Assembly (NCBI RefSeq): GCF_026385475.1
Contig: NZ_JANIDW010000001.1
Location: 620,001-684,000 of the forward strand
Direction: 5' to 3'
DNA length: 64,000 bases
Source: Bombella saccharophila
GTDB lineage: Bacteria > Pseudomonadota > Alphaproteobacteria > Acetobacterales > Acetobacteraceae
The first letter of the stretch is position 1. Every line of letters starts with the position of its first letter. The notes below the pieces were generated by a model that did not search any database, was not told the DNA's origin, and was given only the letters and a program-made list of their open reading frames with translations. The position numbers were made by a program, and so were the translations under genes. Shown one piece after another: positions 1 through 9,183 of the stretch.

Positions 1-1
1 T

Positions 2-2062
2 GATGCTGCCGCTATTGCCATCTTCACTATCCTTGTCGCTGCTATTACAGCACATCATGAAATCAGTTTTAGTGAGGCCTGTACCGATTTTTTAGCTAAT
101 TTTGGTGGGGCCATCATCATTGGTGTGGCCGTTGCACGGCTAGCCTTACTTATGATCACTTCAATTAGTGGTTATCCTGCCGCAGAAATTACTCTTTCAC
201 TCGTACTCCCATACGGTGTTTATATTTTATGTGATGATATTTTAGGGTTTTCCGGTGTTGTTGCCACTGCCTCTGCCGGTCTCACTATCTCAGCATATGG
301 TCCTTCAACGTTCCGTCCACAAACATGGCATTTTCTTAAAGAATTGTGGGAGCAATTAGAATTCTGGGCGAGCACCCTTGTGTTTATGCTTGCAGCATTA
401 CTCGTCCCCAGGATGATGATCGGCATTACTCGCTGGGATCTAGTCCTTATTGTCATCGCCAGTTTAGCTGGTTTATTCGCACGAGCTGTTGTGATCTTCG
501 GCATGCTCCCAATTCTGACATTTACGCGTTTATCTCCACCCGTCCCAACGCGTTTTAAAGTTACTATGGCATGGGGTGGCTTGCGCGGAGCGATTACTCT
601 AGCCCTAGCTTTAGCAGTTAATGAAAACCCACATATTAATGATTCCATCACGCATTTTGTAGGGATTGTCGCGACGGGTTTTGTGCTCGTTACCTTACTT
701 ATAAACGGGACGACGCTACGCTCATTAGTTTTATTTTTGAAATTAGACCGCTTATCGCCCATTGATGAAGCTTTGCGTAATCAGATTATCGGTATTGGTC
801 TTAGCCATGTTGCGCAGCGAGTCGCGCATGTTTCAGATGAACTTAGTTTTAGTCTTCGCACGCGCAGCGGTGTTATTGGGCGTTTGGAACAACGAGCCGA
901 AAAAGAGAAAGCTAGTAATAATTTTGAGACCGCTCTTAGTGACCGAGATAGGGTGAATCTTGCCCTACTGACTATTGCCAACCAAGAACGTTCTCTTTTA
1001 CTAGACCTCTTTTGTGTCCAGGGGATGTCAAGCCGTCGTGTCATCGAGACATTATTACGCGCAATAGAAGCTATTGTTGATGCCACACAATTAGAAGGTC
1101 GGTACGGCTATGTTAAAACTCGTCGTAAAAGTCTTCAGCCTTCCTGGCGCCTTCGTTTTGCTCAAATGCTCCATCGACGCTTCCACATTGATCGTCCATT
1201 AACACTATGCATGATGGAACGTTTCGAGACACTTATCATTTCTCACCTTGTTTCGACCTCTTTGATTCGCTTTGTTCGCGAAAGGATGGAGCCAACATTA
1301 GGACGCCGCATTACAGAAATCGTTTCTGAAGTATTAGGCCGCCAGCGTAAACTCTTAGAAGATGCCTTAGCGACGTTGCGGCTACATTACTCTGGATATT
1401 CTGAAGCTTTGGAAAGTCGTCTATTGCGACAAATAGCCCTTCGATTAGAAGATGAAGAATATACAACCCTCGCAAAAGATAACCTTATTTCACAAGAGTT
1501 GCACCGCGAACTGCATCGTTCTATCGAACGACAAAGAACACGACTAGATACACCTCTGCGCTTCAATTTGCGGAGTGGGATTGAGCAACGCCTCCGGATG
1601 TTTCAAGCTTTTAATGGTGTCCCTGATGGCGCGTTGCATGAGCTGGCTGGGCGCGTCTTTATCTGTTTTCTCTCCCCAGGTGAGGTGTTAATCCACAAAG
1701 GAGAGCGTATCCATACAATCTATGCCCAAGTGGCAGGACTGGTAGAAAGCGCTACAAGTACGGACACTCAAGATGTCATGTTAGGGGCAGGGGATCTAAT
1801 TGGGGCGAATAGCCATATACTCAAACAGCGCGCACAGAATACCGTCCGCTCTTTACAATTTTCTCATTTACTTGCTATCCCCCAAGCTGATTTTGATAAA
1901 TTGTTAAAAACGTTCCCTATTGTAAAACGTCAAATTACTAGACGGCATGACATGCGCCTTGAGGGTACTTTAGGAGCCAATGTTGTTATTACAAAAGAAG
2001 GTGAAACAATCTCTCCTGCTCATGAGGCCGGCTTTATTATTTCCCCCCATGTTGAGAAATAG
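2..2062 (+). CDS. Na+/H+ antiporter of the CPA1 (NhaP) type with C-terminal cNMP-binding-like domain, 5' end outside window
   Basis: The reading frame is open from base 2, so the gene begins upstream of the window; 686 residues are visible. The first visible residues (DAAAIAIF) match the conserved acidic transmembrane motif of CPA1 exchangers, which swap Na+ or K+ for H+ across the inner membrane. Several hydrophobic segments follow, with the GGLRGAI motif near visible residue 190. After about residue 230 comes a long charged, helical linker, and roughly residues 530-650 resemble a CRP-type cyclic-nucleotide-binding domain (SPGEVLIHKGE, GAGDLIG). This tail suggests cytoplasmic control by a ligand, which is inference. 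The gene converges on the POT transporter with only 11 bases between them and no evident hairpin. The antiporter family is secure; the ion and the ligand are not known. Confidence 0.85.
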   Translation, partial: DAAAIAIFTILVAAITAHHEISFSEACTDFLANFGGAIIIGVAVARLALLMITSISGYPAAEITLSLVLPYGVYILCDDILGFSGVVATASAGLTISAYGPSTFRPQTWHFLKELWEQLEFWASTLVFMLAALLVPRMMIGITRWDLVLIVIASLAGLFARAVVIFGMLPILTFTRLSPPVPTRFKVTMAWGGLRGAITLALALAVNENPHINDSITHFVGIVATGFVLVTLLINGTTLRSLVLFLKLDRLSPIDEALRNQIIGIGLSHVAQRVAHVSDELSFSLRTRSGVIGRLEQRAEKEKASNNFETALSDRDRVNLALLTIANQERSLLLDLFCVQGMSSRRVIETLLRAIEAIVDATQLEGRYGYVKTRRKSLQPSWRLRFAQMLHRRFHIDRPLTLCMMERFETLIISHLVSTSLIRFVRERMEPTLGRRITEIVSEVLGRQRKLLEDALATLRLHYSGYSEALESRLLRQIALRLEDEEYTTLAKDNLISQELHRELHRSIERQRTRLDTPLRFNLRSGIEQRLRMFQAFNGVPDGALHELAGRVFICFLSPGEVLIHKGERIHTIYAQVAGLVESATSTDTQDVMLGAGDLIGANSHILKQRAQNTVRSLQFSHLLAIPQADFDKLLKTFPIVKRQITRRHDMRLEGTLGANVVITKEGETISPAHEAGFIISPHVEK

Positions 2063-2073
2063 TAAACTTCTTA

Positions 2074-3489
2074 TTAGACCATAGTGCTAATGGGGAATAG
2101 TTTTTTCGATAGCCGATTGGATGCCAATAAACCTAGTGTAGAAAGCAAAGCTCCTCCTGAATGCAGCAACCAAAATATACTATCGGGAATCTGATGTAAC
2201 ATAGCTGCTAATTTACCAACGAGGAGGTTCCCCAAAAAGATATGCAGTGTGAAACACGACATCAATGTCGTATTGTACCGCGATGGTGCATAACGGGAGA
2301 AGAGGGCCATACCAATAGGAAAAGTCATCCCGCAGCCTATATCGTTAACAATATGAAATGCCACACCCCACCAAAGACTCACTTGATGCAGTCTTGGAGA
2401 GAAGAATTCCCCGCTTATTAAAAACAATGGTCCCAATGTTGCAATTGCACTACCAATAATGATTTTTGCCATATCACGAACAGTACCATGATGAAGATCG
2501 TACCATTGCCAGAACCACAAAACGACAAACCCCGTTACCATACTGATGATACTGTCTAACGATATTAATGAACTAACAGGGCACGTAATACCAAGTATTG
2601 TAAGCTGATAATGCTCTTCACCCCAGAGAAGGTACCCGTCCATAATTTCTTGATTGGGAAGCACGCCTATTGCGAATAGAAGAACAAGCCAAAGAAGAAA
2701 CAAAATGCGTTTTTTTTCTCTTTTAGAACAATGGGCTGTAGGAGAACTTTCAATGGAATCTAAGGGATATTGCCTTTCTGATGGTAAATAGTGGCAGCCT
2801 GTAAGATAAAAAAGTAAAGCAATAATCATTCCAGCAGCTGCCGTAAGAAAAGCCCAGTACCATACAATCGCACCTAAAAAAGAGCAGAGAAGAGGAGAAA
2901 TAATTGCCATAATTTGAATACTCTGACTATATATCTGATAAGCATCGGACCGTCGACGATCCTCAAGTCTATAAAGTGCACCAACTTGTGCTTTCAAACT
3001 TCCTGAGAAACCCACACCAACTAAAAATAGTCCTATCGCTATAATAAAGTATTTTTCCACGGCCATGAGGCCGAAACTAACTGTTAACACGCTAATACCA
3101 ATTAAGCTGGAGCGCGTGCGTCCTAAACCATGGTCAGCTATAAAACTTCCTATAAAAGGCGCGGCAAAAATCACCGCCATTATGAATCCAGAAAGACTAC
3201 CAGCAGTGGCGTCCACACCGCTCGGATTATAAAAAAATTGATTAACAGTCAGGAGGGACTGTAACCCTATAACATGCTGAACTCGTTCTGAATGCTGCAA
3301 GAGGTCTTTGAGATAAAGTACTAAAATAGAGAGCATTCCATATTGGGCAAACGATAACCATCCTTCTGTCCCAAAGAGCACCCATAAGCCCTTAGGATGT
3401 CCCCAAATTTCTGTCGCGTTTAAATTTCGTTCGTTAGATGAATGACTAATCATCAGGAGGTTATAACAGCACTTTTGATCTAAACACAC
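2074..3489 (-). CDS. Divergent POT/PTR-family (proton-dependent oligopeptide type) transporter
   Basis: A 471-residue polytopic membrane protein. The opening HPKGLWVLF and the LVLYL run are typical of the POT family of proton-coupled di/tripeptide symporters in the major facilitator superfamily. The family's ExxERFxYYG motif is altered: Glu42 is kept, but Leu45, Ser46 and Gln49 stand where Glu, Arg and Tyr are usual. The TM10 motif usually read as GEL..SPIG appears here as GCGMTFPIG near residue 383, so its Glu is also missing, and the FxxINxG signature is degraded. Proton coupling or substrate may therefore differ. The listed start is GTG; an ATG 12 codons downstream is an alternative and neither has a strong ribosome binding site. 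The gene lies 89 bases downstream of alr on the same strand. Confidence 0.75.
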   Translation of the reverse strand: MCLDQKCCYNLLMISHSSNERNLNATEIWGHPKGLWVLFGTEGWLSFAQYGMLSILVLYLKDLLQHSERVQHVIGLQSLLTVNQFFYNPSGVDATAGSLSGFIMAVIFAAPFIGSFIADHGLGRTRSSLIGISVLTVSFGLMAVEKYFIIAIGLFLVGVGFSGSLKAQVGALYRLEDRRRSDAYQIYSQSIQIMAIISPLLCSFLGAIVWYWAFLTAAAGMIIALLFYLTGCHYLPSERQYPLDSIESSPTAHCSKREKKRILFLLWLVLLFAIGVLPNQEIMDGYLLWGEEHYQLTILGITCPVSSLISLDSIISMVTGFVVLWFWQWYDLHHGTVRDMAKIIIGSAIATLGPLFLISGEFFSPRLHQVSLWWGVAFHIVNDIGCGMTFPIGMALFSRYAPSRYNTTLMSCFTLHIFLGNLLVGKLAAMLHQIPDSIFWLLHSGGALLSTLGLLASNRLSKKLFPISTMV

Positions 3490-3499
3490 TCAAGAAAGG

Positions 3500-3512
3500 A
3501 TTCCTTAGGAAT
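3500..3512. promoter_or_regulatory. Palindrome upstream of the POT transporter gene
   Basis: ATTCCTTAGGAAT is a perfect inverted repeat around a central T, lying just ahead of the GTG start of the transporter on the minus strand. A very AT-rich stretch (about 3516-3533) lies next to it. It could be an operator or part of a promoter, but no specific regulator can be named. Confidence 0.25.
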
Positions 3513-3578
3513 AATCTTATAATATATATTATGCCAACTAATCATAAACCCGCTCTGCGAAACACACAGGCTATTCTT

Positions 3579-4664
3579 TTAATCTTGATAAAAACGATCA
3601 AAACGGTATCCCAGCGACGTTAAAATCTCATAACTAATCGTTCCAGCTTGCTCTGCCATACGGGCTAAATCTTGTTCAGGACCAATCAATGTTAACCAAT
3701 CACCTTCTAAAACAGAATCAGGGGAAAGAACTGTTATATCAACAGAAAGACTGTCCATTGAAATTCGGCCAATTACTGGCAGGGGTACGTTTCCTTTCCA
3801 CAAAAAACCTTTCTGAGCAAAAGAACGAAAAACCCCATCTGCGTAACCAATCCCTACCGTAGCAACCCGTGTGGGGCGCTCAGCACAATAGGTTAAACCA
3901 TAGCCAATAGCTGCTCCTGCTGGAATTTCCCTAATCTGTAATATTTGAGCCTCCAACCCGACTGCAGGACGAAGCGACATATGTGTTTGCTGTTCGGTCA
4001 ATCCGTAAAGACTCACTCCAGGACGGACCATTTCAAAATGATATTCTTTACCTAAAAGAATTCCTGCTGAGGCCGAAAGTGAGCGTGGCACACCTGGGAA
4101 AGCGGCACTCATCCTCAAAAAACACGCGCGTTGCGCCGCATTTGCCGGATGATTTGGTTGATCGGCACACGCTAAATGGCTCATAACCAACACAGGCTTT
4201 AATCTTTGTACATATTCGTTGTGCAACTCACTCTCTGAAATACCAAAACGTGACATACCTGTATCAAATTGTATAGCCGCAGGATAGTTATATCCCTTAT
4301 CATGACAAAAAGACTGCCAATTATGTACTTGTGATACACTATTTAGTACAGGATATAAATTATAATAGGACATGACTTCAGCGTAACCAGGCAAGAAACC
4401 ATGCAAAACAAAAATAGTCTTATCTGGATATAATTTACGCAGTGTAATACCTTCTTCCGGGTGAGCAACAAAAAATGTATTCACCTTTCCAACAAGGGCT
4501 GCCGAAATTTGTTTCATTCCAAGGCCATATGCGTCAGCTTTCACAACAGCAGCGCATTCCGCACCCGAGGCAAAAGCCGCTAAGGATGCATGGTTATGCC
4601 TAACGGCCCCTAGGTCCACCATCAGACGTGCGCTCACTTGCTTATGCTTGCAATATGGCTTCAC
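3579..4664 (-). CDS. alr: Alanine racemase
   Basis: A 361-residue, fold-type III PLP enzyme that interconverts L- and D-alanine in the cytoplasm for peptidoglycan. The PLP lysine sits in VVKADAYGLG (Lys42), and the GIGYADG segment near residue 268 carries the second catalytic residue, Tyr. The RISMDS motif contributes to cofactor binding. Length is normal for the family. The start is GTG, chosen because AGGGGG lies about five bases upstream. It is transcribed divergently from the sphingolipid genes and precedes the POT transporter. The biosynthetic form (Alr) rather than the periplasmic DadX or broad-specificity type is favoured because there is no signal peptide. Confidence 0.95.
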   Translation of the reverse strand: MKPYCKHKQVSARLMVDLGAVRHNHASLAAFASGAECAAVVKADAYGLGMKQISAALVGKVNTFFVAHPEEGITLRKLYPDKTIFVLHGFLPGYAEVMSYYNLYPVLNSVSQVHNWQSFCHDKGYNYPAAIQFDTGMSRFGISESELHNEYVQRLKPVLVMSHLACADQPNHPANAAQRACFLRMSAAFPGVPRSLSASAGILLGKEYHFEMVRPGVSLYGLTEQQTHMSLRPAVGLEAQILQIREIPAGAAIGYGLTYCAERPTRVATVGIGYADGVFRSFAQKGFLWKGNVPLPVIGRISMDSLSVDITVLSPDSVLEGDWLTLIGPEQDLARMAEQAGTISYEILTSLGYRFDRFYQD

Positions 4665-4730
4665 AAAGCCCCCTCTTTTAGGTTCTTTCTCATCAACCTT
4701 TTATAAAGATTGCACTAAAATAGCCATTCT

Positions 4731-4758
4731 TTGCAATTTTGTCCGTGAAAATTATGAC
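4731..4758 (+). promoter_or_regulatory. Possible sigma70-type promoter for the sphingolipid genes
   Basis: In the 256-base divergent region between alr and the acyl-ACP ligase, TTGCAA (4731-4736) and TATGAC (4753-4758) are separated by 16 bases, a passable sigma70 arrangement. The predicted leader to the TTG start at 4921 would be about 155 bases. It is judged by eye only, and the rest of this region shows nothing I can name. Confidence 0.3.
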
Positions 4759-4920
4759 ATAAGCTTGAGGAGAAACCCCTTTTTGTATTAGAGAGCAGGC
4801 ACAGATGCTGTTTAGCTATAGGCCTAACAGCCTTTGCCCTGTTAAAAGGGATATGTTTTTTGATTTCGCAGGGGCCCTAAGATATCTTAATCTGACGGTC
4901 CGAACGGAGCTAGTTCAGGT

Positions 4921-6669
4921 TTGACCGAGGCCAACCAAAATACCCCCCCCGCTCTTTCCATCACACCGAGCCGTTCAGGAATCGAACGCCGTTATGGAGA
5001 TTTCCCCAGCTTTCCTGCTGCTTTGGACTATGCAGCCCAGGGGGAAAGTGGTTTCAACATTTACTCAGGCCGTGGCACTCTCCTTGAGGCTTTACCCTAC
5101 AGGAAGCTGCGCCAACAGGCTCATAAAACGGCTCGACGTTTGCTTAGTGCAGGCTTAGAACCTGGAGATAGAGTCGCTATCATTGCCGAGAGCGACGGTG
5201 ATTTCGCGCGTATTTTTTTCGGTTGTCAGTATGCTGGTTTAGTCCCTGCTCCCCTTCCCTTGCCGGTCGCTTTTGGAGGGAAAGAAGGCTATATCGCCAC
5301 ACTACGTGGGATGATCACTAGCGCAGATGCTCGTGCTGTTGTGGTGCCCGACGTCATCGGGGGATGGACAGCTGATATTATTGAGGGCTTCTCCCTTGTT
5401 TTCGGTGGCTCCCCTGCAGAATTGATGGCCCTTGAAGAAAAGGAGATTCCTCTACCCCAGGTCACTGGGGATGAACTCTCCTACCTGCAATTTTCCTCTG
5501 GCAGCACGCGCTTCCCTATGGGAATCAGCGTAACCCAAAAGGCAGGGATGGCGAACGCTCATGCTATCGCGAAATATGGTCTGCAGGTCTATCCTAGTGA
5601 TGATCCTCGTGAGGATCGCTGTGTTTCTTGGCTGCCGCTTTATCATGATATGGGGTTAGTTGGTTTTTTCCTTACGCCCATGACGTGTCAACTTTCAGTC
5701 GATTTGCTTCCAACACGTGAGTTTGCCCGTCGGCCAAATGTGTGGTTAGAGCTTATTGCGCGTAATAAGGGTACTATGTCTTATAGTCCCTCTTTTGGAT
5801 ATGAGTTGTGCGCGCGACGTGGTGCCCGGGAGGATATAGATCTGTCCTCATGGCGTGTCGCCGGTATTGGTGGGGATATGATTCGCCCCCATATCATTCA
5901 TAATTTTGCTGAAATATTCGAGAAGCGTAACTTCGATAAACGCGCTTTCGTTGCTAGTTACGGCATGGCCGAGACGACATTAGCTATCAGCTTTGCTCCG
6001 CTGAATACGGGTTTGCGTGTCGATACGATTGATCTAGCGACTATGGAGCGAGAGGATTTTGCCTGCCCCTCCCATGAAGGGACGGAAAGTGCGCGCGATT
6101 TTGTCCTTTGTGGCCTCCCCCTACCACACCATCAGATTGAGGTACGCGATTCTTCCGGTAATGCCCTAAAAGAGCGTGAAGTCGGTACTGTCTTTGTTAG
6201 CGGACCAAGCTTAATGTCAGGTTATTTTAACCGACCAGAAGAAACGGAAGCCGTACTCTCACCTGACGGCTGGTTAAATACTGGCGATATTGGCTATATG
6301 CTAGACGGACAAATCGTCATTACAGGCCGAGCAAAAGACCTCATCATTATTAATGCTCGTAATATCTGGCCCCAAGATTTGGAATGGGCTGCCGAACATG
6401 AGATAAGTTCTCTTCGCTCTCGTGATGTTGCTGTTTTTTCTGTTGATTCAGGAAAAGGTGAAGTTGTAGTCGCTTTGGTGCAATGTCGTTTTACCGATGA
6501 TGAGCCTCGCCGCGCATTAAAAGACGAACTCATTGCTCTTTTCCGCCGTATGCATGGAATCGATGTAGATGTTGTGTTGGTCCCTCCCCGGTCCCTCCCC
6601 CAGACATCTTCCGGAAAGTTGACAAGGGCTCGCGCTAAAGCGATGTATCTGAACAACGAATTTGAATAA
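4921..6669 (+). CDS. Fatty acyl-AMP ligase / acyl-ACP synthetase of the sphingolipid locus
   Basis: A 582-residue ANL-superfamily adenylating enzyme. The AMP-binding loop FSSGSTRFPMG lies near residues 190-200, SYGMAETT near 345, the TGDIG motif near 455, and the C-terminal catalytic lysine in SSGKLTRAR near 567. It activates a fatty acid as acyl-AMP and, given the ACP gene directly downstream, probably loads it onto that carrier rather than onto CoA. This matches the acyl-ACP synthetase that accompanies bacterial serine palmitoyltransferase in Caulobacter. The start is TTG, preceded by GGAG at 4906-4909; an in-frame TAA at 4888-4890 rules out a much longer protein. It is the first gene of a three-gene run. 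Enzyme class is secure; carrier specificity is inferred. Confidence 0.85.
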   Translation: MTEANQNTPPALSITPSRSGIERRYGDFPSFPAALDYAAQGESGFNIYSGRGTLLEALPYRKLRQQAHKTARRLLSAGLEPGDRVAIIAESDGDFARIFFGCQYAGLVPAPLPLPVAFGGKEGYIATLRGMITSADARAVVVPDVIGGWTADIIEGFSLVFGGSPAELMALEEKEIPLPQVTGDELSYLQFSSGSTRFPMGISVTQKAGMANAHAIAKYGLQVYPSDDPREDRCVSWLPLYHDMGLVGFFLTPMTCQLSVDLLPTREFARRPNVWLELIARNKGTMSYSPSFGYELCARRGAREDIDLSSWRVAGIGGDMIRPHIIHNFAEIFEKRNFDKRAFVASYGMAETTLAISFAPLNTGLRVDTIDLATMEREDFACPSHEGTESARDFVLCGLPLPHHQIEVRDSSGNALKEREVGTVFVSGPSLMSGYFNRPEETEAVLSPDGWLNTGDIGYMLDGQIVITGRAKDLIIINARNIWPQDLEWAAEHEISSLRSRDVAVFSVDSGKGEVVVALVQCRFTDDEPRRALKDELIALFRRMHGIDVDVVLVPPRSLPQTSSGKLTRARAKAMYLNNEFE

Positions 6670-6744
6670 GTCCAAGAGGACTATCTCCTTACGAAGGATG
6701 GCTCTATAATCTCTCATCCTCCGTAGGCTACAAAGGGACAAAAC

Positions 6745-6999
6745 ATGACCGATAGTGTTTCTGATATCTCCCACATGATTCTCCAGAAGTTATTGGAGAA
6801 TCCTAAAGTCCCACGTGACATTAACGGAGATAGTCGTATTGTAGAGGACCTGGCCTTTGATAGTCTTGCTGTCATGAATTTCGTGATGGAAATTGAAGAT
6901 ACGCTTGATGTCTCTGTCCCACTTGATAAACTCGCTGACATCCGCACTATTGACGATCTAGCTGGATGCCTCCACGCGATTAAGGCAGAGCAAGCATGA
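6745..6999 (+). CDS. Dedicated acyl carrier protein of the sphingolipid locus
   Basis: An 84-residue ACP. The phosphopantetheine serine is Ser40 in the FDSLAVM motif, replacing the DSLDTVE of the housekeeping AcpP found at 20268-20510. The sequence is acidic and helical, as expected. It should carry the acyl group from the upstream ligase to serine palmitoyltransferase. The stop overlaps the spt start by four bases (ATGA), which implies translational coupling. The 75 bases between the ligase and this gene contain no terminator that I can see. Presence of a second, divergent ACP beside an AOS-family enzyme is the known arrangement in sphingolipid-making alphaproteobacteria. Confidence 0.88.
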   Translation: MTDSVSDISHMILQKLLENPKVPRDINGDSRIVEDLAFDSLAVMNFVMEIEDTLDVSVPLDKLADIRTIDDLAGCLHAIKAEQA

Positions 7000-8195
7000 G
7001 TGTGGGGTTGTTTGATAAATATGCCACTCTTCGTGGGAATTATGAATCCCTCATGGCGGCGAGTCCTCGCAATCCTTTTGGTGTTGTTATAGAGCGGCCA
7101 CTCTCTGCTACGGTAGGCATTATTGAAGGACGTGAAACGCTCCTTTTTGGGACAAATAACTATCTTGGGCTTAGTCAATCCAATGCTGCCCGAGATGCGG
7201 CTATTCATGCGGCAAAGACTATGGGTGTTGGGACCACCGGATCACGAATTGCGAACGGCACCTTTAGTTTGCATCAAAAGCTGGAACACGCCCTAGCCAA
7301 AACATTTAAGAGAAAACATGCTATGGTTTTCTCTACTGGCTACCAGGCTAATTTAGGTACGATTTCTGCTCTCGTAAATAAAGATGATACGCTCTTCCTA
7401 GATGCGGATAGCCATGCGTCTATTTACGATGGCGCGCGCCTGTCTGGCGCTCAAGTTATTCGTTTTCGTCATAATGACCCTGCTGACCTTGAGAAACGCG
7501 TTGCTCGCAGCAATAAAGGAACAGGAGCGCGTCTTATCATTGCTGAGGGTATTTATTCCATGACAGGGAATATTGCTCCTCTGGATGAGTTTATTGAAAT
7601 TAAGAAACGCCATAATATTCCACTGCTGGTTGATGAAGCCCATTCCTTTGGGGTACTCGGCCAACATGGGCGAGGCGTTGCAGAAATGCAGAATTGTGAA
7701 GATGATATCGACTTTGTTGTAGGTACATTTTCAAAGTCACTCGGAACGGTTGGGGGCTATTGTGTAACGAACCACGATGAGATTGACCTAATCCGTCTGT
7801 GTTCACGCCCATATATGTTTACAGCATCACTGCCACCAGAAATTATCGCTGCCACCTTAGCAGCTCTAGAAGAAATTCAGAGCGCGCCGGAGCTAAGAGA
7901 AAAATTACAGCGGAATGCGGCACGCCTCCATAATGGATTTAAGTCTGTCGGCTTAAATACCAGTAATTTTATTTCTCCGGTGATCGCTGTAACATTAGAT
8001 GACGTGCCGCAGGCCCTTTCCTTTTGGAATGCTTTGTTGGATGCTGGCGTATATGTTAATCTCTCTCTACCACCAGCTACCCCGGATAATCGACCATTAT
8101 TGCGTTGTTCTGTAATGGCTGCTCATTCTTTTGAGGAAATAGACCGTGCTGTAGAAGCTTTCGGGGCAATTGCTAAAAATTTGGGTATTGCTTAG
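6996..8195 (+). CDS. spt: Serine palmitoyltransferase
   Basis: A 399-residue alpha-oxoamine synthase that condenses L-serine with an acyl thioester to give 3-ketosphinganine, the first step of sphingolipid synthesis. It is a soluble, PLP-dependent homodimer in bacteria. Visible motifs are the N-terminal NNYLGLS, GTTGSRIANG, VDEAHSFG for the cofactor aspartate and histidine, and the PLP lysine in TFSKSLGT near residue 246. AOS relatives such as KBL (threonine pathway), BioF and HemA look similar; the adjacent acyl-ACP ligase and ACP favour Spt. The gene overlaps acp by four bases and ends at a strong hairpin terminator. No 3-ketosphinganine reductase or bacterial ceramide synthase is recognised in this window. 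Confidence 0.88.
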   Translation: MSVGLFDKYATLRGNYESLMAASPRNPFGVVIERPLSATVGIIEGRETLLFGTNNYLGLSQSNAARDAAIHAAKTMGVGTTGSRIANGTFSLHQKLEHALAKTFKRKHAMVFSTGYQANLGTISALVNKDDTLFLDADSHASIYDGARLSGAQVIRFRHNDPADLEKRVARSNKGTGARLIIAEGIYSMTGNIAPLDEFIEIKKRHNIPLLVDEAHSFGVLGQHGRGVAEMQNCEDDIDFVVGTFSKSLGTVGGYCVTNHDEIDLIRLCSRPYMFTASLPPEIIAATLAALEEIQSAPELREKLQRNAARLHNGFKSVGLNTSNFISPVIAVTLDDVPQALSFWNALLDAGVYVNLSLPPATPDNRPLLRCSVMAAHSFEEIDRAVEAFGAIAKNLGIA

Positions 8196-8199
8196 TCAC

Positions 8200-8232
8200 G
8201 AAGCCCCCATCAGAACAACTGACGGGGGCTTC
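8200..8232. terminator. Bidirectional terminator after spt
   Basis: A 14-base-pair stem (8200-8213 with 8219-8232) has one mismatch and a five-base loop, with a G+C-rich core of CCCCC/GGGGG. It lies between two convergent genes and could serve both strands. Confidence 0.85.
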
Positions 8233-8241
8233 TATTAACGT

Positions 8242-9183
8242 TTAAATTTTACTGATATTTTTCTTCATTCTTCTAATACGCCATAAAAAGAGGGGTAAGG
8301 TTAATATAGGGTGATTGCGTTCAAAGTCAGATACATGAATCTCTATGCCAGTGTGTCTTTTTATTTTCCACAATAAATACGCCATACCACCTTGGAAGGT
8401 GAAAGCAGCTTTTATAAGACGCGCTATATTTAATGGACGTCCAATAGAAAAAATTCTTTGCCATTTCTTCTTAGCTTTATTACGAGATAAAGCAGTTAAT
8501 TGAGGGTACAAAAAATCACCCTGTTGGGAATATCGCAGATTTACATTCTGCCATGCCCCTATAAGTAATGCAGTATATCGACTTGCCCGCCCCTCTAATA
8601 AAGTCGAACTCCGTCCTTTCTTTTCTACACGCAGCTCTACGGCATAGGTATGTGAAAAAAGATTGTGCCAATAAGTCATGGCTTCTCCTCTCTCTGGTCC
8701 TAATAAAGCTGCCCAACAGGACGCGGTTATGACACACTGTCGTAAACTGCGTAAAATACAGTCCGCCCCTTGCTGATTCTGTACCCAAACTAAGCGTACA
8801 GGTTGACAAAAACGTGCCCAAATAGTTGTGTCGATGCTAGAAAAGGTACTTCTTTTTAAAAATTGCTCTTCTGATAAAAAAGCAACTTTTGCACGTAACG
8901 TTACTCCTCTTACCTTATGTTCCATATAATAAACATTAGGAGGAAGAACATAACTCGCCAAACACGAGACAACATTACCGTTAAACACAGACGTTTTCTC
9001 TGTAATAACGTAAAAGTCTAATATTCCTTCTGGATTCAGCTCTCGTAGAACGGATCCATAAAACAATATTCCTACCGGAAGCACATTTAATCTATTAACA
9101 ATAGATTCTGAGAATTCTACTACTTCTTCAGGAACTGATGTGGTTAAATCGTTAATGAGTATCTTATCTATTAGATCAAACAT
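8242..9183 (-). CDS. TAM41/Mmp37-like CTP:lipid-phosphate cytidylyltransferase (candidate)
   Basis: A 313-residue protein without a signal peptide. Near residue 42 it has FYGSVLR followed by LDFYVI, the nucleotidyltransferase G-S...D arrangement seen in the TAM41 family, which makes CDP-diacylglycerol in mitochondria. Further matches by eye are the RAKVAFLSEEQF stretch and the ARFCQPVRLVW segment, which parallel family positions. The start overlaps the lipid kinase stop by eight bases (ATGTTTGA), so the two are translationally coupled. A kinase followed by a cytidylyltransferase suggests that a phosphorylated lipid, perhaps ceramide- or sphingoid-phosphate, is activated with CTP. The family assignment rests on motif reading and is tentative; substrate is inference. 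A short hydrophobic, basic C-terminus may touch the membrane. Confidence 0.5.
   Translation of the reverse strand: MFDLIDKILINDLTTSVPEEVVEFSESIVNRLNVLPVGILFYGSVLRELNPEGILDFYVITEKTSVFNGNVVSCLASYVLPPNVYYMEHKVRGVTLRAKVAFLSEEQFLKRSTFSSIDTTIWARFCQPVRLVWVQNQQGADCILRSLRQCVITASCWAALLGPERGEAMTYWHNLFSHTYAVELRVEKKGRSSTLLEGRASRYTALLIGAWQNVNLRYSQQGDFLYPQLTALSRNKAKKKWQRIFSIGRPLNIARLIKAAFTFQGGMAYLLWKIKRHTGIEIHVSDFERNHPILTLPLFLWRIRRMKKNISKI

Noticed and set aside
220-762. 180-residue frame on the minus strand inside the antiporter gene
   Set aside because: It lies wholly within a clear membrane-transporter gene on the other strand and has no recognisable motif.
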